A program made the translations under genes and the position numbers. From the NCBI GenBank assembly GCA_022570795.1, contig JAKUDP010000002.1, positions 744,001 through 808,000 of the forward strand: a stretch of 64,000 nucleotides of DNA, in the 5' to 3' direction. Positions 60,577 through 64,000 of the stretch are shown one piece after another. This stretch comes from Sphaerulina vaccinii. Taxonomy: Eukaryota > Ascomycota > Dothideomycetes > Mycosphaerellales > Mycosphaerellaceae. The stretch's first letter is position 1, and the number at the start of each line of letters is the position of its first letter. The notes beneath the pieces were generated by a model. The model was not told the DNA's origin, ran no database searches, and saw only the letters and a list, made by a program, of their open reading frames with translations.

Positions 60577-62168
60577 ATGTCCACGAACTGGCGAGAGTGC
60601 GCGAGCTTTCAGTACTGTGGTTGTATTTGCATGGCCAGGTCTACGAGTGCGCAAGCTTCGCAGGACATGGAGCTCGACGAGTTCTTCCAGTCTTCTCACA
60701 TCTTTCATCGATCGCTCACGAGCAGACCACATCGAGTGGTCTCGGCTTCAGGTCTATCACTACAACTTGAAGATGGCCGCACCATAATCGATGCTACTGG
60801 AGGTCCTGCAGTCGCCTGCCTGGGTCACAACGTCCCGGAAGTCGTTCAAGCTGTGAGCGAGCAACTGCAAAAGGTTGGATATCTCTTCTCGGCAGGACCG
60901 TACTGCGAAGAAACCACAGAGCAGCTCGCATCAGAGATCTTGAAAGATGAGCCTGGTGGTCTGTCGAAAGCCATCTTTGTCGGCTCTGGAAGCGAAGCGA
61001 CTGACACAATGCTCAAGCTGGTGATGCAATACTGGCATTGCAAAGCAGAACCACAGCGGATCAACATCATTGCGCGTCGACAAAGCTATCACGGCAATAC
61101 ACTTGGGGCACTGAGCGTCACTGGTCACGATACGCGAAGGAAGCTGGTGGAGCCGTGGATGTCGGGAAACGTTTCGTTGATGGATCCTTGTTGCTCGTAT
61201 CGTGGAAAGAAGGATGATGAGACTGACGAAGAGTACCTCCATCGTTTGATTGATCAGATCGAAGCTGAGTTCCAGCGACTTGGTCCAGGAACTGTTGCAG
61301 CATTCGTAGCTGAGACCGTTGCCGGCTCCACTTTAGCATGCGTGCCAGCAGTGAAGGGCTACTTCAAAGCCATCAGAGCGATTTGCGACAAGTATGGTGC
61401 GCTAATGGTGCTCGATGAGGTGAGGCTGTAGTCTGGCTTTGTAAGACTCCGCTCATTCTTGTGGACAGGTCATGTGTGGTATGGGCAGGACAGGTACGAT
61501 GCACGCCTGGCAACAGGAGGACATTCGAGGACCCGACTTGCAGATGGTGGCAAGTCCTTGGGAGGCGGCTTCATTCCACTCGCAGCGGTTCTCGTGCATC
61601 GAGAAATGTTCGATGTGACAGCTTCGTACAGTGGCGGTCTGGCTGGTGGTCACACGTTTCAGGTGAGATAAGCCAGCTTGCCCAGATTCCCATGCTAATT
61701 CGTGAACAGGCGCACCCAGTAGCTTGTGCAGCGGCACTTGCTGTGCAGCGTATCATACGACGAGATGATCTTTTGGCCAATGTGCGAAGCATGGGTCTCA
61801 TCCTCGAGAGGCTACTGAAAGCGACCCTTAGCCAGCATCCTCTGGTTGGCGACATTCGTGGCAGAGGCTTGTTCTGGGCAGTCGAGTTCATGCGCAGCCC
61901 GAAATTTCGGGAACCGTTTCTGATGAAGGACGACTTTTCTCAAAGAGTTGTTCGTGAGGCTCTCGAAGGCCAAGGACTGCAGGTCCTGGCCAACATGGGG
62001 TTTCCAGGTGTTTGGAAAGTGGACTCGATTGTGGTATGCCCTCCATTCATCGTCACAGAGCCTGAGCTGGTGGATATTGTGAAGCGACTGAAAGCGGCCG
62101 TTGATACGATTTCAGCACCGTACGCTAACGTAGACTTTGCCGAGCTCTTTCGTAACGGGCAGACATGA
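60577..62168 (+). pseudogene. Class III PLP transaminase with one-base deletion (three exons)
   Basis: Exons 60577-61419, 61469-61662 and 61710-62168; introns 49 and 47 bp. A corrected reading would be about 498 aa. Class III enzymes transfer omega-amino groups with pyridoxal phosphate (family knowledge). Signatures are IIDATGGPAVACLGHN, VGSGSEATDTMLKLV, RRQSYHGNTLGALSVTGH, LMVLDEVMCGMGRTGTMHAW, the catalytic-Lys segment GGKSLGGGFIPLAAV and HTFQAHPVACAAALAV. Exon 2 is 194 bases where 195 are needed: the frame switches between GPDLQ and GGKSLGGGF, around 61543-61549. Read literally, translation leaves the frame before the catalytic Lys and stops near 61617. The start could instead be Met19 (60631). 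Either a pseudogene or a local sequencing error. Confidence 0.8.
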
Positions 62169-62510
62169 GCAATGTATATTCTTAACGTGTCTGTCATCGT
62201 GAAGAAAATGCATCGATAAATCTGGCCATTCAAGCTTCTGGCATATCTTGTGGCGAATCGGGGCTGTGTTCGCTCATGTCGCCGAACCCTGGTAGACTTC
62301 TCATATTCAGGCCGGCATCTGTACGTTTTGAGATTGTTCAAGATATGTATACCGATGTCTTTGACAAGAACCTGGGAGACGACGCGTCGACACGCGTTGT
62401 GCTTTTCCGCCTCCTGCCAAGTCTCCGACATCGGCAGGCCCCGATTACTAGTCTCAGTCATCAGATCACGTGCTTAGGGCAAGCCATTCCGCGCGTGGTC
62501 TAAGGGCCCA
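62169..62510. other. Non-coding spacer before AT-rich block
   Basis: About 340 bp of normal composition with no supported gene. Confidence 0.4.
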
Positions 62511-64000
62511 ACCGGCTTTTTTAGTAATATTAATTAGCTTCTATATACTAATTTCGCATATATACTAATTAGCTTATTTAAATAGATTTATATAGCGACG
62601 ACAATAGTAGATATTAAATTAGAGAAACTAAAAAGTACAAAGTATAGTATAAGGTATAGAGAACAAGTATATAATATCTAAAATTCCTATTCTAAATAAT
62701 ATATATATAAAAATATATATTAGGTAGTTTTTATATATTATATAGGCTAATACTACTACTTTCTAGATACTACTCCTTCTACTATAGACAAGCTCTACTA
62801 ACTAGACAAAGTATATATAGTACCTAAGATATATAGAAATCTAGTAACAAAAAGTTTTTATATAATACTTTGTATTAAAGACTAGAAATATAGTTAGTCT
62901 ATAAGAGTTACTAAGTAGCTTTAGGTAATATTATTCTTTAAATCTAAATCTACTAAGTTCGAAAATCGATCGAGAGATAGAGTAGGAGGTAGGCTATTAA
63001 CTAGAAGTATATATAAGAGTACTAGAGATATAGATATTAGCAAATTGTTCGATATAAGCTTTTCTAGTCTAGGTAGAAAAGATAGTAATAGCGACCTATC
63101 TAATATAGAATCTTATATAAGCAATCTTATTCTAAATAAAGTTAATATTTTAGAAGGCCTAGAAAGTAATATATAATAGCTAAAAGTCTATAATTAAGTA
63201 TAGAAAGTATTTAGAGGCCTACTAGGTAGATCTAATTACTATACTACTCTAAAGTATAAAGCTATATAGTAGATATTTATTAGAAAGATAATAGAGTTTC
63301 TAGTCGATAAGTCTAAAGCTCGGTTAAAGGCAAAAGTATATATTATACTCTAAGAAGTATAGGTAGAAAACTAGTTAAGCTAGGTTATATTCTATAAGAA
63401 TTAGTAGACTTTATAGCTAAAGCCTAGAGCTAGTATAGATAGTAGGTAGTATACTATACTTACTATTCTAACTAAATATATAGAAGTAATCTAGAAGCTT
63501 ATAAAAGACTTTATATATAGAATTCTAAAGGTATAGATCTAGATAGTATATATAAGTATAGTAGGCTAGCTAGCTCTAAATAGCAAGTTAGACTAGTATT
63601 AGTAGATACTAGGTCTAGTAAAGCGCAAGCTCTATATACTATATCTCTTTCTAGCTTGCGAACTATAAGTATACTATATCTAGAATCTTATTTTTAATCT
63701 AAATAATATTATTTGAATTATAGCTATATCTATAGGCAAGAGTCTAACCTTCTAGTTCTAGCCTCTTATTCGTAACTATACTATTATTCTAATTATACTA
63801 CTTAACTAGATTAGAATCGAGTAGGAGATAAGGATCTAGTAACTTAGAAGCAACCTAATTCTTTTTATATCTTATATAAAAACTAGACTAAGTATATAGT
63901 AGTAGGTAGATCTATAAGTAGGCAAGTTTACTTATATTCTCCTTAGTCTAGAGATAGTAATATAGAAGTAGTTCCAAAAGCTATAGCTCGAGCCTTAGTT
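62511..64000. repeat. AT-rich, RIP-like repeat block (continues past the window)
   Basis: Composition changes abruptly near 62511 from about half GC to roughly 30 percent GC. TA dinucleotides are extremely common (TATATA, CTATAG, TAGTA everywhere), CpG and CpA are scarce, and every frame is full of stops. This is the expected result of repeat-induced point mutation acting on both strands of a transposon (family knowledge). The original element cannot be identified from the remaining sequence; no ORF, terminal repeat or target-site duplication is visible, and the right end is outside the window. Confidence 0.8.

Noticed and set aside
1..64000. CRISPR arrays, rRNA genes, NLR/HET domains, polyketide or peptide synthases
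   Set aside because: Looked for; no repeat-spacer pattern, no rRNA-like stretch and no NACHT, HET, KS or A/C-domain motif was seen.

Overview
The window looks like nuclear DNA of a filamentous ascomycete, most likely a Dothideomycete. Genes are dense on both strands. Introns are short (43-78 bp) with GTRNGY donors and CTAAC/CTGAC branch sites. Families typical of filamentous fungi are present (DUF6590-like proteins, NCS1 permease, several P450s, small secreted Cys-rich proteins). The last 1.5 kb is an AT-saturated block that looks like RIP-mutated repeat DNA. Class assignment is inference; no rRNA or species marker is present.

Region by region. 0.7-13.5 kb is mostly housekeeping: poly(A)-binding protein PAB1, DNA polymerase eta, an L-asparaginase, an F-box/2EXR-like protein, an aldo/keto reductase and the G-patch spliceosome-disassembly protein TFIP11/Ntr1. 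13.5-17.9 kb is gene-poor, with one Cys-rich single-pass membrane protein and a possible BTB relic. 17.9-31 kb is an accessory array: four coiled-coil (CC) genes, three intact DUF6590-like genes, one CC-DUF6590 chimera (counted among the CC genes) and one CC fragment. Two CC/DUF6590 pairs are head-to-head with about 0.5-0.6 kb between start codons. 32.7-40.9 kb holds two P450s (the second with an in-frame TAG before its last 48 codons), a basic/acidic nuclear-type protein, an ATP-grasp enzyme and a DUF4267-like membrane protein. 41.2-44.4 kb is mitochondrial 2-oxoglutarate dehydrogenase E1 (KGD1). 45.3-49 kb has a lectin-like type II membrane protein, two tandem small secreted Cys-rich proteins with a duplicated promoter, and an F-box-like protein. 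49.3-52.8 kb is a divergent NCS1 permease / Fe(II)-2-oxoglutarate dioxygenase (xanthine-dioxygenase-like) pair, suggestive of purine salvage. 53.7-62.2 kb is a run of metabolic genes: an (R)-amine-transaminase-like enzyme, secreted lipocalin, EGF plus beta-propeller secreted protein, epoxide hydrolase, truncated amino-acid permease and a frameshifted class III transaminase. Decay of the last two is next to the AT-rich block starting near 62.51 kb.

The best candidate for an undescribed system is the CC/DUF6590 array. The same two protein types recur side by side, in duplicated divergent pairs and once fused in one reading frame, which suggests that they work together. Their function is unknown. 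Exon boundaries below were derived by hand from splice signals, reading phase and family continuity, and not from transcripts.
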